Positions 1-5,312 of a stretch of DNA of 5,312 nt are shown here, one piece after another (position 1 is the stretch's first letter; every line of letters starts with the position of its first letter). Origin of the DNA: Pseudomonadota bacterium. GTDB lineage: Bacteria > Pseudomonadota > Alphaproteobacteria > Rhizobiales > Rhizobiaceae. Under the pieces are notes generated by a model. It saw only the letters and a list, made by a program, of their open reading frames with translations. It had not been told where the DNA came from and did no database searches. The position numbers and the translations under genes are program-made. The stretch lies in the NCBI GenBank assembly GCA_023428515.1, contig JAEYXI010000098.1, positions 1-5,312 of the forward strand, read 5' to 3'.

Positions 1-1009
1 AAGCAATCCTGACGACCCGAAGACCGTGTTCGGGCTGATGCTTGCCGGACTGAAGGCGCGCCGCGCCGCCGGCGTCCAGCCATTCACGGTCATGTCGTGC
101 GACAACGTCCCCCATAACGGCAAGGTCTGCCGCGACGCCGTCGCGGGGCTCGCCGAGGCACAGGACCCTGCCTTCGCCGAATGGGTGCGCGGCAACGTCG
201 CCTTCCCGAACGCCATGGTCGACCGCATCGCGACGGCGACCTCCGACCGCGAGCGCGCGATCACGCGCGACGCGTTCGGGATCGACGACGCCTGGCCGGT
301 GTTCTGCGAGGATTTCATCCAGTGGGTGGTGGAGGACAATTTCCCTGGGGGACGGCCGGCCTTCGAGGAGGCCGGCGCAGAATTCGTCGCCGACGTGACG
401 CCGTGGGAGATGATGAAGATCCGCATCCTCAACGGCGGCCATGCGATCATCGCCTATCCCTCGGGGCTGATGGACATCCATTTCGTGCATGAGGGCATGG
501 AAGACCCTGTGGTGCGCGCCTTCCTGCAGAAGGTGGAGCGCGAGGAGATCATCCCGGTCGTGCCGCCGGTGCCCGGCACCGATCTCGACGCCTATTTCCG
601 CAAGGTCGAGGAGCGCTGCCTGAACCCGATGATCGGCGACACCATCCGCAGGCTTTGCCTGGACGGCTCGAACCGGCAGCCGAAATTCATCATCCCGACC
701 ATCGCCGACCGGTTGAAGGCGGGTGAGGGTGTCGAGGGGCTGGCGCTCGAATCGGCGCTGTGGTGCCGCTACTGCTTCGGCACCACCGACCCCGGCGCGG
801 TGACCGAGCCGAACGACCCGAACTGGGATCGCATGACGGCGACTGCGAAGGCGGCGAAGGACGATCCGTCGGCGTGGCTCGGGATGGACGACATATATGG
901 CGCGGTGGGCAAGAGTGGGGTGTTCGCCGAGGCGTTTTCGCGGCATCTCAGGGCGCTGTGGCAGGACGGCACGCGGGCGACGCTCGAGCGGTATCTGGCC
1001 GGAGCGTAA
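1..1009 (+). CDS. mtlK: Mannitol 2-dehydrogenase (polyol dehydrogenase), 5' end missing
   Basis: Cytosolic NAD-dependent oxidation of D-mannitol to D-fructose; family members often also take D-arabitol or sorbitol. The reading frame is open from base 2 with no stop, so the true start lies upstream; the GTG at 26 is internal. 335 codons are visible. The family is usually about 490 residues, so roughly 155 residues, including the N-terminal Rossmann nucleotide-binding glycine motif, are outside the window. Visible family signatures are the PFTVMSCDNVPHNG segment (bases about 80-121) and the catalytic motif K-I-R-I-L-N-G-G-H, with Lys at 416-418, Asn at 431-433 and His at 440-442. The spacing K, +5 N, +8 H matches the Lys/Asn/His set of the long-chain mannitol dehydrogenase family. 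The gene ends in TAA, 96 bases before the next gene. Fructuronate or tagaturonate reductase (UxuB/UxaB) belongs to the same superfamily, but the neighbouring kinase favours a polyol enzyme. Family assignment is firm; the exact substrate is inferred. Confidence 0.9.
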   Translation, partial: SNPDDPKTVFGLMLAGLKARRAAGVQPFTVMSCDNVPHNGKVCRDAVAGLAEAQDPAFAEWVRGNVAFPNAMVDRIATATSDRERAITRDAFGIDDAWPVFCEDFIQWVVEDNFPGGRPAFEEAGAEFVADVTPWEMMKIRILNGGHAIIAYPSGLMDIHFVHEGMEDPVVRAFLQKVEREEIIPVVPPVPGTDLDAYFRKVEERCLNPMIGDTIRRLCLDGSNRQPKFIIPTIADRLKAGEGVEGLALESALWCRYCFGTTDPGAVTEPNDPNWDRMTATAKAAKDDPSAWLGMDDIYGAVGKSGVFAEAFSRHLRALWQDGTRATLERYLAGA

Positions 1010-1016
1010 TCGCAAG

Positions 1017-1093
1017 GAAGGACGCCATGAACCACGGCGTTCCTTCACGCCCCCCTCTGTCCTGCCGGACATCTCCCCCTCAAGGGGGGAGAT
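1017..1093. repeat. Hairpin cluster resembling a dispersed rhizobial palindromic element
   Basis: The gap between the dehydrogenase and the phosphatase gene holds three consecutive inverted repeats. First, 1017-1026 pairs with 1036-1046 (10 bp, one bulged T at 1040, 9-base loop). Second, 1058-1062 pairs with 1067-1071 (TGTCC/GGACA, 4-base loop). Third, 1071-1080 pairs with 1083-1093 (ATCTCCCCCT against AGGGGGGAGAT, 10 bp with one extra G, 2-base spacer). The C-run, the TGTCCTGCCGGACA core and the closing ATCTCCCCC palindrome match, from memory, an intergenic sequence that recurs many times in Mesorhizobium and related genomes. It is similar in style to the RIME-type mosaic elements described in rhizobia. 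The inverted repeats are directly visible; membership in a repeat family is recollection and cannot be shown from one copy. There is no T-run, so it is not a standard intrinsic terminator. Confidence 0.6.
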
Positions 1094-1105
1094 TGGCCAA
1101 CCACC

Positions 1106-1792
1106 ATGGTTGAACTCGTCATCCTCGACTGCGACGGGGTGCTGGTCGACAGCGAGACGATCTCTGTCGCGGTGCTGACGGAACTGCTGCGCAATGCAGG
1201 GGCGGAGATCGCGGAAAGCGACGGCTACAGGCTATTCCTCGGCCGCAGTATGGCGACAGTGCAGAAGATGCTGCGCAGCGACTATTCGCTGGCGCTTTCC
1301 AAGGCCGAACTCGAAGGCATACGGGAAGAAACCTTCCGGCGCTTTCGCGCCGAGCTGAAGCCCATGCCGGGTGTAGCCGAGGCGCTGTCGCGCCTGAAGG
1401 CGCGACGATGCGTGGCGTCGTTGAGCAGCCCGGAAAGAATACGGCTTTCGCTTGACCTCACCGGCCTGCTGGAAATGCTGGAGCCGCATATATACAGTGC
1501 CTCGATGGTGGCGAGAGGCAAGCCGGCGCCCGACCTCTTCCTGCATGCCGCCAAGGAGATGGGCGTCCGACCGGAGGATTGCGTGGTCGTGGAGGACAGC
1601 CCGGCAGGGATCGATGCGGCCAGGCGCGCGGGCATGCGCGCCTTTGCCTTCACCGGCGGTGCGCACGCGGCGGCAGCGGGGCTCGAAACGGCGCTGGCGC
1701 GGCTGGAACCCGAGCTCATTTTCTCCGACATGGCGCTGCTGCCCGACCTGCTTGCCGAGACACGTTCCCGGATCGGCGGGCGAGCCGGCTGA
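1106..1792 (+). CDS. HAD-superfamily hydrolase (beta-phosphoglucomutase / sugar-phosphate phosphatase-like)
   Basis: A 228-residue cytosolic protein of HAD subfamily I with all four catalytic motifs. Motif I is DCDGVLVD, with nucleophile Asp8 and acid/base Asp10. Motif II is in VASLSSPERI with Ser105. The motif III Lys139 lies in GKPAPDLF. Motif IV is VVEDSPAGIDAA with Glu163 and Asp164 for Mg2+. Residues about 15-85 form the helical cap expected of this class. The ATG at 1106 is chosen because beta-strand 1 (VELVILDCDG) begins immediately after it. A purine-rich AGGGGGGAG lies at 1083-1091, about 14 bases upstream, further than usual, and inside a hairpin. The stop overlaps the next start by one base. 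Relatives include YieH/YniC-type sugar-phosphate phosphatases and beta-phosphoglucomutase. The genomic context suggests a phosphorylated hexose, pentose or polyol as substrate, but that is inference. The family call is very secure; the substrate is unknown. Confidence 0.93.
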   Translation: MVELVILDCDGVLVDSETISVAVLTELLRNAGAEIAESDGYRLFLGRSMATVQKMLRSDYSLALSKAELEGIREETFRRFRAELKPMPGVAEALSRLKARRCVASLSSPERIRLSLDLTGLLEMLEPHIYSASMVARGKPAPDLFLHAAKEMGVRPEDCVVVEDSPAGIDAARRAGMRAFAFTGGAHAAAAGLETALARLEPELIFSDMALLPDLLAETRSRIGGRAG

Positions 1793-1794
1793 TG
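1790..1794 (+). promoter_or_regulatory. Overlapping stop-start TGATG (translational coupling)
   Basis: The TGA of the HAD gene (1790-1792) and the ATG of the kinase gene (1792-1794) share one base. No good Shine-Dalgarno sequence stands alone upstream; the G-rich run at 1776-1783 lies within the phosphatase coding sequence. Reinitiation by ribosomes finishing the phosphatase gene is the likely way in, giving linked expression of the two proteins. Confidence 0.75.
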
Positions 1795-3375
1795 CAGCGA
1801 TATGTCTGCGCCGTCGACGTGGGGACGGGAAGCGCGCGGGCCGGCATATTCGACCGCACCGGCAAACTGCTCGGGAGGGCCGAGCATCGAATAGCGATGC
1901 ACCGGCCGAAGGCCGATCATGCCGAGCATGATTCCGAGGATATCTGGAGCGCTGTCTGCCACGCCGTGAAGGGCGCGCTGGCGAAATCGGACGTGGCGAA
2001 GGAAAGCATTGCCGGCATCGGTTTCGACGCCACCTGCTCGATCGTTGTGCGCGGCAAGGATGGTGGTCAGGTCAGCGTCTCGACAACGGGCGAGAAGCGC
2101 TGGGACACGATCGTCTGGCTCGACCACCGGGCGCTCGCCGAAGCCGACGAATGCACTGACAGCGGCCACCGCGTGCTCGACTATCTCGGCGGCGTGATGT
2201 CGCCTGAGATGGCGACGCCCAAGCTGATGTGGCTGAAGCGGCATTTGCCCGAGAGCTGGAAGGCAGCCGGCTATATTTCCGACCTGACCGACTACCTGAC
2301 TTTGCGCGCTACAGGTTCGACGGCACGCTCGCAATGCACGCTGGCTTGCAAATGGGCCTATCTGGCTCATGAGACGCCGGGCTGGCCGCGGGATTTTTTC
2401 GCTGGAGTCGGGCTGGACGACATTTTCGAGCGCGCCGGCCTGCCGGAAACGGCGAGCTCCGTGGGTTCCGACCTCGGACCCCTCACTCGCCAGGCGGCGA
2501 CCGAACTTGGCCTGACCGAGAATTGCCGGGTGGCGACCGGCGTCATCGACGCCTATGCCGGGGCGCTCGGCACGCTGGGTGGGCTTGCCGAAGAGCCGGA
2601 TCAACTCGACCGGCATCTCGCACTGATCGCCGGCACGTCGAGCTGCGTGATGGCGATGTCCCCGGAAGAGCGGCCTTTCGCCGGCGGCTGGGGACCGTAT
2701 TTCGGCGCCGCGCTGCCGGGCTGCTGGATCGCCGAAGGCGGGCAGTCGGCGACGGGCGCGCTGCTCGACCATGTCATCCGCCTGCACGGCGCGGGCGGCG
2801 AGCCGACGGCGGAACGCCATCGCCAGATCGCAGAGCGCATCATGGCGCTGCGATCCGAGGAAGGGCTCGATCTCGCTTCGCGGCTGCATGTGCTGCCCGA
2901 CTTCCACGGCAACCGCTCGCCGCTCGTCGACCCGCATGCGCTCGGCGTGATCTCAGGGCTGACGCTCGACGCCTCGTTCGACAGCCTCTGCCGGCTCTAC
3001 TGGCGAACATCGGTGGCGATCGCGCTCGGCGTTCGGCACATACTCGATACGCTCAATGCCGGCGGCTTCGTCATCGACACGCTGCACGTCACCGGCGGGC
3101 ACACCAAGAACCCGCTGCTGATGGAGCTTTATGCCGATGCGGTCGGCTGCACTGTCATCGAGCCCGTCGCGGACGAGGCGGTGCTGACCGGGACAGCGGC
3201 GCTGGCGGCGACCGCCGCCGGCCTCTATCCCGATGTGGCCAGCGCCTGCGCCGGCATGCGCCAGCCGGTGCGCGAAAGACAGCCCAAGCCGGCGGCCAGG
3301 GAGCATTTCGAGCGCGACTACCGCATTTTCCTTGAAATGCACCGCCATCGGCAGGCGCTGGACGAAATCGCTTAA
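1792..3375 (+). CDS. FGGY-family carbohydrate kinase, probable D-ribulokinase
   Basis: A 527-residue ATP-dependent sugar kinase of the FGGY family. The N-terminal domain has the phosphate motif AVDVGTGSARAG (residues 7-18), FDATCSIVV with T81-C82-S83, and WLDHRA with Asp111 in the sugar pocket. The C-terminal domain has GVIDAYAGALGTLG with the probable catalytic base Asp253, the ATP-site loop AGTSSC (residues 280-285) and TGGHTKN (434-440). The T-C-S-(L/I)-V signature is, from the literature as I remember it, characteristic of the D-ribulokinase group that includes human FGGY and yeast YDR109C. It is not typical of xylulokinase or glycerol kinase. Expected product: D-ribulose 5-phosphate for the pentose phosphate pathway. 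The start ATG at 1792 shares its A with the TGA of the upstream phosphatase gene, which indicates translational coupling; a longer open frame upstream overlaps that gene and lacks the family N-terminus. Xylulokinase or another ketopentose kinase remains possible. Confidence 0.93.
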   Translation: MQRYVCAVDVGTGSARAGIFDRTGKLLGRAEHRIAMHRPKADHAEHDSEDIWSAVCHAVKGALAKSDVAKESIAGIGFDATCSIVVRGKDGGQVSVSTTGEKRWDTIVWLDHRALAEADECTDSGHRVLDYLGGVMSPEMATPKLMWLKRHLPESWKAAGYISDLTDYLTLRATGSTARSQCTLACKWAYLAHETPGWPRDFFAGVGLDDIFERAGLPETASSVGSDLGPLTRQAATELGLTENCRVATGVIDAYAGALGTLGGLAEEPDQLDRHLALIAGTSSCVMAMSPEERPFAGGWGPYFGAALPGCWIAEGGQSATGALLDHVIRLHGAGGEPTAERHRQIAERIMALRSEEGLDLASRLHVLPDFHGNRSPLVDPHALGVISGLTLDASFDSLCRLYWRTSVAIALGVRHILDTLNAGGFVIDTLHVTGGHTKNPLLMELYADAVGCTVIEPVADEAVLTGTAALAATAAGLYPDVASACAGMRQPVRERQPKPAAREHFERDYRIFLEMHRHRQALDEIA

Positions 3376-3457
3376 GGCTGGCGGTCGCGGCCGACCCTGT
3401 GAGCAACCCTATTAAATCCCCTTGCGCGGATCACGCCGATCCTTTTGAACGGACAGC
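3376..3457 (+). other. Intergenic gap between polyol operon and cmk
   Basis: These 82 non-coding bases mark the change from the sugar operon to the housekeeping pair. A small inverted repeat (GGTCG at 3383-3387 against CGACC at 3392-3396, 4-base loop) lies just after the kinase stop but has no following T-run, so it is at best a weak transcription end. An AT-rich patch, CTATTAAAT at 3409-3417, is the only sequence resembling a -10 box, and no matching -35 lies 16-18 bases upstream. I see no convincing promoter, so cmk may be read from upstream or from a divergent promoter that I cannot recognise. Confidence 0.45.
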
Positions 3458-4108
3458 ATGTCCCAGTCGCTCACCATCGCCATAGACGGCCCCGCAGCCT
3501 CCGGAAAAGGCACGCTGGCGCGTCGGCTGGCGGACTACTACCACCTGCCGCATCTGGACACCGGGCTGACCTACCGCGCCGTCGGGCGTGCCCTGCTCAT
3601 CCACGGCCTGCCGCTCGACAATGTCTCGGCCGCCGAGACAGCCGCCCGGCAGGTCGATCTCAGGAACCTCGACCGCGAGGCGCTGTCGGCGCATGAGGTC
3701 GGCGAAGCAGCGTCCAGGGTCGCGGTGTTTCCTGGCGTACGCAAGATACTCGTCGACAAGCAGCGCGCCTTCGCCGCGCTGCCTGGGGGCGCAGTGCTCG
3801 ACGGGCGCGACATCGGCACCGTGGTCTGTCCCGAAGCGGACGTGAAGCTCTATGTGACGGCAAGCGCGGAGGTTCGGGCGGGCCGGCGCCTGCGCGACAT
3901 CGAGGCCAGGGGCGGCCATGCCGACCCTGCCGAAATCCTCGCCGATATCGTCAGGCGCGACGAGCGCGACATGGGCCGCGCCGACTCGCCGCTCCGACCA
4001 GCCGCCGACGCGCACTTGCTCGATACCTCGGAAATGTCTATAGAGGCCGCGTTCCAGGCGGCGCGGACCATCATAGACAACGTCCTTGCCAAGCGGAACG
4101 AAGCCTGA
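3458..4108 (+). CDS. cmk: Cytidylate kinase (CMP kinase)
   Basis: Phosphorylates CMP and dCMP to the diphosphates with ATP in the cytosol, recycling pyrimidine nucleotides and supplying CTP and dCTP. At 216 residues it has the normal length for the bacterial enzyme. Motifs in order: the P-loop GPAASGKGT (residues 11-19); [10 protein letters not shown] (34-43), the CMP-binding region; [12 protein letters not shown] (114-125); and the arginine-rich lid [14 protein letters not shown] (166-179), followed by HLLDTS. The ATG at 3458 places the P-loop at the usual distance from the N-terminus. The Shine-Dalgarno match is weak (GGAC at 3451-3454). It is followed 198 bases later by rpsA, the conserved proteobacterial arrangement. 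Upstream, aroA, the common partner in alphaproteobacteria, is absent and a sugar kinase sits in its place. No key residue appears to be missing. Confidence 0.98.
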   Translation: MSQSLTIAIDGPAASGKGTLARRLADYYHLPHLDTGLTYRAVGRALLIHGLPLDNVSAAETAARQVDLRNLDREALSAHEVGEAASRVAVFPGVRKILVDKQRAFAALPGGAVLDGRDIGTVVCPEADVKLYVTASAEVRAGRRLRDIEARGGHADPAEILADIVRRDERDMGRADSPLRPAADAHLLDTSEMSIEAAFQAARTIIDNVLAKRNEA

Positions 4109-4118
4109 GACGGGGATG

Positions 4119-4137
4119 GCTTCCGGTTGCCGGAAGC
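4119..4137 (+). other. Perfect 8-bp hairpin directly after cmk
   Basis: GCTTCCGG (4119-4126) and CCGGAAGC (4130-4137) are perfect complements around a TTG triloop, starting ten bases after the cmk stop. The following bases (AGCGAAGATACC) contain no T-run, so a classic intrinsic terminator is not supported. It could protect the 3' end of a cmk message, serve as an RNA processing site, or be a protein-binding palindrome, because its right half overlaps a candidate -35 box. Confidence 0.6.
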
Positions 4138-4154
4138 AGCGAAGATACCCATAT
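4126..4154 (+). promoter_or_regulatory. Candidate sigma-70-type promoter for rpsA
   Basis: GTTGCC (4126-4131) and CCATAT (4149-4154) are separated by exactly 17 bases. Against the rhizobial housekeeping consensus CTTGAC-N17-CTATAT these match 4 of 6 and 5 of 6. Transcription would start near 4161 and give an rpsA leader of about 145 bases containing the folds listed separately. A dedicated promoter for the highly expressed S1 gene is reasonable, but this is a consensus match only, and chance matches of this quality are common. Confidence 0.35.
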
Positions 4155-4177
4155 CGGGCCGAGAAATACCCGAACCA

Positions 4178-4250
4178 GCCTGCCAGCATTCTCTTGCGCC
4201 GGTATCGCCGCGAAAGCGGCACAGGGCTTCAGCCCGGAACGCCGGCAGGC
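4178..4250 (+). promoter_or_regulatory. Branched RNA fold in the rpsA leader
   Basis: GCCTGCC (4178-4184) is complementary to GGCAGGC (4244-4250) and would close a domain holding two small hairpins. One is GCCGC-GAAA-GCGGC (4207-4220), with a stable GNRA tetraloop. The other is GGGC-TTCA-GCCC (4224-4235). The result is a three-way-junction-like element about 55 bases upstream of the S1 start. S1 is known to repress its own translation through a folded leader in gammaproteobacteria, so an analogous element here is plausible. I do not recognise this fold as a named RNA family. The pairings are seen in the sequence; the regulatory role is inference. Confidence 0.45.
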
Positions 4251-4275
4251 CAACGCAACACCAACCATGGCGCCT

Positions 4276-4292
4276 GCCCCGCATGACGGGGC
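4276..4292 (+). promoter_or_regulatory. GC hairpin immediately upstream of the rpsA ribosome binding site
   Basis: GCCCCG (4276-4281) and CGGGGC (4287-4292) form a perfect 6-bp stem with a CATGA loop. It ends four bases before the Shine-Dalgarno sequence at 4297. It leaves the ribosome site single-stranded in this form and could act as a standby or control structure. An alternative pairing of the CCTCC at 4292-4296 with a G-rich partner could instead hide the site. Confidence 0.45.
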
Positions 4293-4296
4293 CTCC

Positions 4297-4303
4297 AGGA
4301 GAA
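4297..4303 (+). promoter_or_regulatory. Strong Shine-Dalgarno site of rpsA
   Basis: AGGAGAA, with AGGAG at 4297-4301, lies five bases before the ATG at 4307. It is the best ribosome binding site in the window and fixes the rpsA start. It fits the very high expression expected of S1, in contrast to the weak sites of cmk and the sugar genes. Confidence 0.88.
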
Positions 4304-4306
4304 AAT

Positions 4307-5312
4307 ATGTCTGTAGCAAATCCAACCCGCGACGATTTCGCGTCGCTTCTCGAAGAGTCGTTCTCGGACGGTCATTCGGGAGAAGGCCAGGTCGTCAGGG
4401 GTACGGTCACGGCCATCGAAAAGGACATGGCCATCATCGACGTCGGCCTCAAGGTCGAAGGCCGCGTCCCGCTGAAGGAATTCGGCGCCAAGGGCAAGGA
4501 ATCCACCCTCAAGGTCGGCGACACCGTCGAAGTCTATGTCGAGCGCATCGAGAACGCGCTTGGCGAGGCGATGCTTTCGCGTGACAAGGCCCGCCGCGAA
4601 GAGAGCTGGGTCAAGCTCGAAGAGAAGTTCTCCAAGGGAGAGCGCGTCGAAGGCGTCATCTTCAACCAGGTGAAGGGCGGCTTCACCGTCGATCTCGACG
4701 GCGCCGTGGCCTTCCTGCCGCGTTCGCAGGTCGACATCCGCCCGATCCGCGACGTCACCCCGCTCATGCACAACCCGCAGCCCTTCGAGATCCTCAAGAT
4801 GGATCGCCGCCGCGGCAACATCGTCGTGTCGCGCCGTACCGTGCTCGAAGAGTCGCGTGCAGAGCAGCGCTCGGAGATCGTCCAGAACCTCGAAGAGGGC
4901 CAGGTGGTCGAGGGCGTGGTCAAGAACATCACCGACTACGGTGCGTTCGTCGACCTCGGCGGCATCGACGGCCTGCTGCACGTGACCGACAAGGCATGGC
5001 GCCGCGTCAACCATCCGACCGAGATCCTCAACATCGGCCAGACGGTGAAGGTGCAGATCATCCGCATCAATCCCGAGACGCAGCGCATCTCGCTCGGCAT
5101 GAAGCAGCTCGACAAGGATCCGTGGGAGGGCGTCGCCGCCAAGTACCCGATCGGCGCCAAGGTCAAGGGCCGCGTCACCAACATCACCGACTACGGTGCG
5201 TTCGTCGAGTTGGAAGACGGCATCGAAGGCCTCGTCCATGTCTCCGAGATGAGCTGGACGAAGAAGAACGTGCATCCGGGCAAGATCCTCTCCACCTCGG
5301 AGGAGATCCAGG
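4307..5312 (+). CDS. rpsA: 30S ribosomal protein S1, 3' end missing
   Basis: The mRNA-binding protein of the small ribosomal subunit, needed to capture and unfold most messages at initiation. 335 codons are visible of about 560-570 expected. S1 (OB-fold) domains begin at residues about 27 (GQVVRGTVTAIEKDMAIIDV), 111 (GERVEGVIFNQVKGGFTVDL), 198 (GQVVEGVVKNITDYGAFVDL) and 283 (GAKVKGRVTNITDYGAFVEL). The fourth is cut off by the window edge. Domains 1-2, which dock on the ribosome, are more divergent in sequence than domains 3-4, which carry the classic RNA-binding KNITDYGAFV and HVSEMSW type motifs, as is normal for bacterial S1. Codon use is strongly biased (GTC, CTC, ATC, AAG), more than in the sugar genes, consistent with high expression. 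It follows cmk as in most proteobacteria. Identity is certain. Confidence 0.98.
   Translation, partial: MSVANPTRDDFASLLEESFSDGHSGEGQVVRGTVTAIEKDMAIIDVGLKVEGRVPLKEFGAKGKESTLKVGDTVEVYVERIENALGEAMLSRDKARREESWVKLEEKFSKGERVEGVIFNQVKGGFTVDLDGAVAFLPRSQVDIRPIRDVTPLMHNPQPFEILKMDRRRGNIVVSRRTVLEESRAEQRSEIVQNLEEGQVVEGVVKNITDYGAFVDLGGIDGLLHVTDKAWRRVNHPTEILNIGQTVKVQIIRINPETQRISLGMKQLDKDPWEGVAAKYPIGAKVKGRVTNITDYGAFVELEDGIEGLVHVSEMSWTKKNVHPGKILSTSEEIQ
4925..5208 (+). repeat. Exact 29-bp direct repeat inside rpsA
   Basis: Bases 4925-4953 and 5180-5208 are identical over 29 positions and encode the shared N-I-T-D-Y-G-A-F-V motif of S1 domains 3 and 4. The offset is 255 bases, exactly 85 codons and about one S1 domain. 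The repeat comes from the domain duplication typical of S1, but identity at every synonymous position is more than the protein requires. Confidence 0.9.

Noticed and set aside
26..28. The GTG at 26 as the start of the dehydrogenase gene
   Set aside because: The frame is open to the window edge, and the residues before it fit the dehydrogenase family, whose N-terminal domain must lie upstream.
1027..1113. A possible small gene starting at the ATG at 1027 in the gap after mtlK
   Set aside because: The frame continues from a shadow frame of mtlK, the translation is dominated by the repeat element (Pro/Ser-rich), and it overlaps the phosphatase start.
1282..2937. A 551-codon open frame on the minus strand opposite the phosphatase and kinase genes
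   Set aside because: It lies entirely antisense to two genes with full catalytic motifs. Long antisense frames are common in GC-rich DNA, and its translation is rich in Arg/Ala with no recognisable domain.
2523..3335. A 270-codon open frame on the plus strand in another frame of the kinase gene
   Set aside because: Its Arg/Ala-rich low-complexity translation is typical of a shifted frame in GC-rich coding sequence, and it lies fully inside the kinase gene.
3383..3396. The hairpin after the kinase gene as a transcription terminator
   Set aside because: It has only five base pairs and no T-run, so it is too weak to call a terminator.
3409..3427. A promoter for cmk using CTATTA or TTGCGC
   Set aside because: Neither box has a partner at a 16-18 base spacing, so the match is no better than chance.
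4229..5275. A 348-codon open frame on the minus strand opposite rpsA
   Set aside because: It mirrors the codon bias of rpsA (GTC/CTC/GAC read backwards give Asp/Glu/Val/Leu-rich protein). It has no family resemblance and overlaps a certain ribosomal gene.

Overview
The window is GC-rich, densely coding, and has all its genes on the + strand. Protein families, codon use (strong C/G at third positions) and gene order point to an alphaproteobacterium of the Rhizobiales. A palindromic intergenic element that I recall from Mesorhizobium-like genomes favours that part of the order. The genus is an inference, not something the sequence proves.

Left part (1 to 3375): the distal end of a polyol-use operon. 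It holds the C-terminal two thirds of a mannitol 2-dehydrogenase (mtlK type, cut by the window edge), a HAD-superfamily sugar-phosphate phosphatase-like protein, and an FGGY-family pentulose kinase that looks most like a D-ribulokinase. The phosphatase and kinase genes share one base (TGATG), so they are probably translationally coupled. The dehydrogenase and phosphatase genes are separated by 96 bases filled with three hairpins that resemble a dispersed repeat. Together the genes would oxidise a polyol to a ketose, phosphorylate a ketopentose for the pentose phosphate pathway, and hydrolyse an unidentified phosphorylated sugar.

Right part (3458 to 5312): two housekeeping genes, cmk (cytidylate kinase) and rpsA (ribosomal protein S1, cut by the right edge after three complete S1 domains and most of a fourth). 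The cmk-rpsA pair is widely conserved in proteobacteria. In alphaproteobacteria aroA usually lies just before cmk, but here the sugar kinase takes that place, so this is a junction between an accessory carbon-use operon and a core operon.

The 198 bases between cmk and rpsA are the most structured non-coding part: a perfect 8-bp hairpin just after cmk, a candidate sigma-70 promoter, a branched fold (a 7-bp closing stem around two small hairpins), and a 6-bp GC hairpin ending five bases upstream of the strong Shine-Dalgarno site. This is a plausible control leader for S1 synthesis. I saw no tRNA, rRNA, CRISPR array, insertion sequence or obvious defence system.
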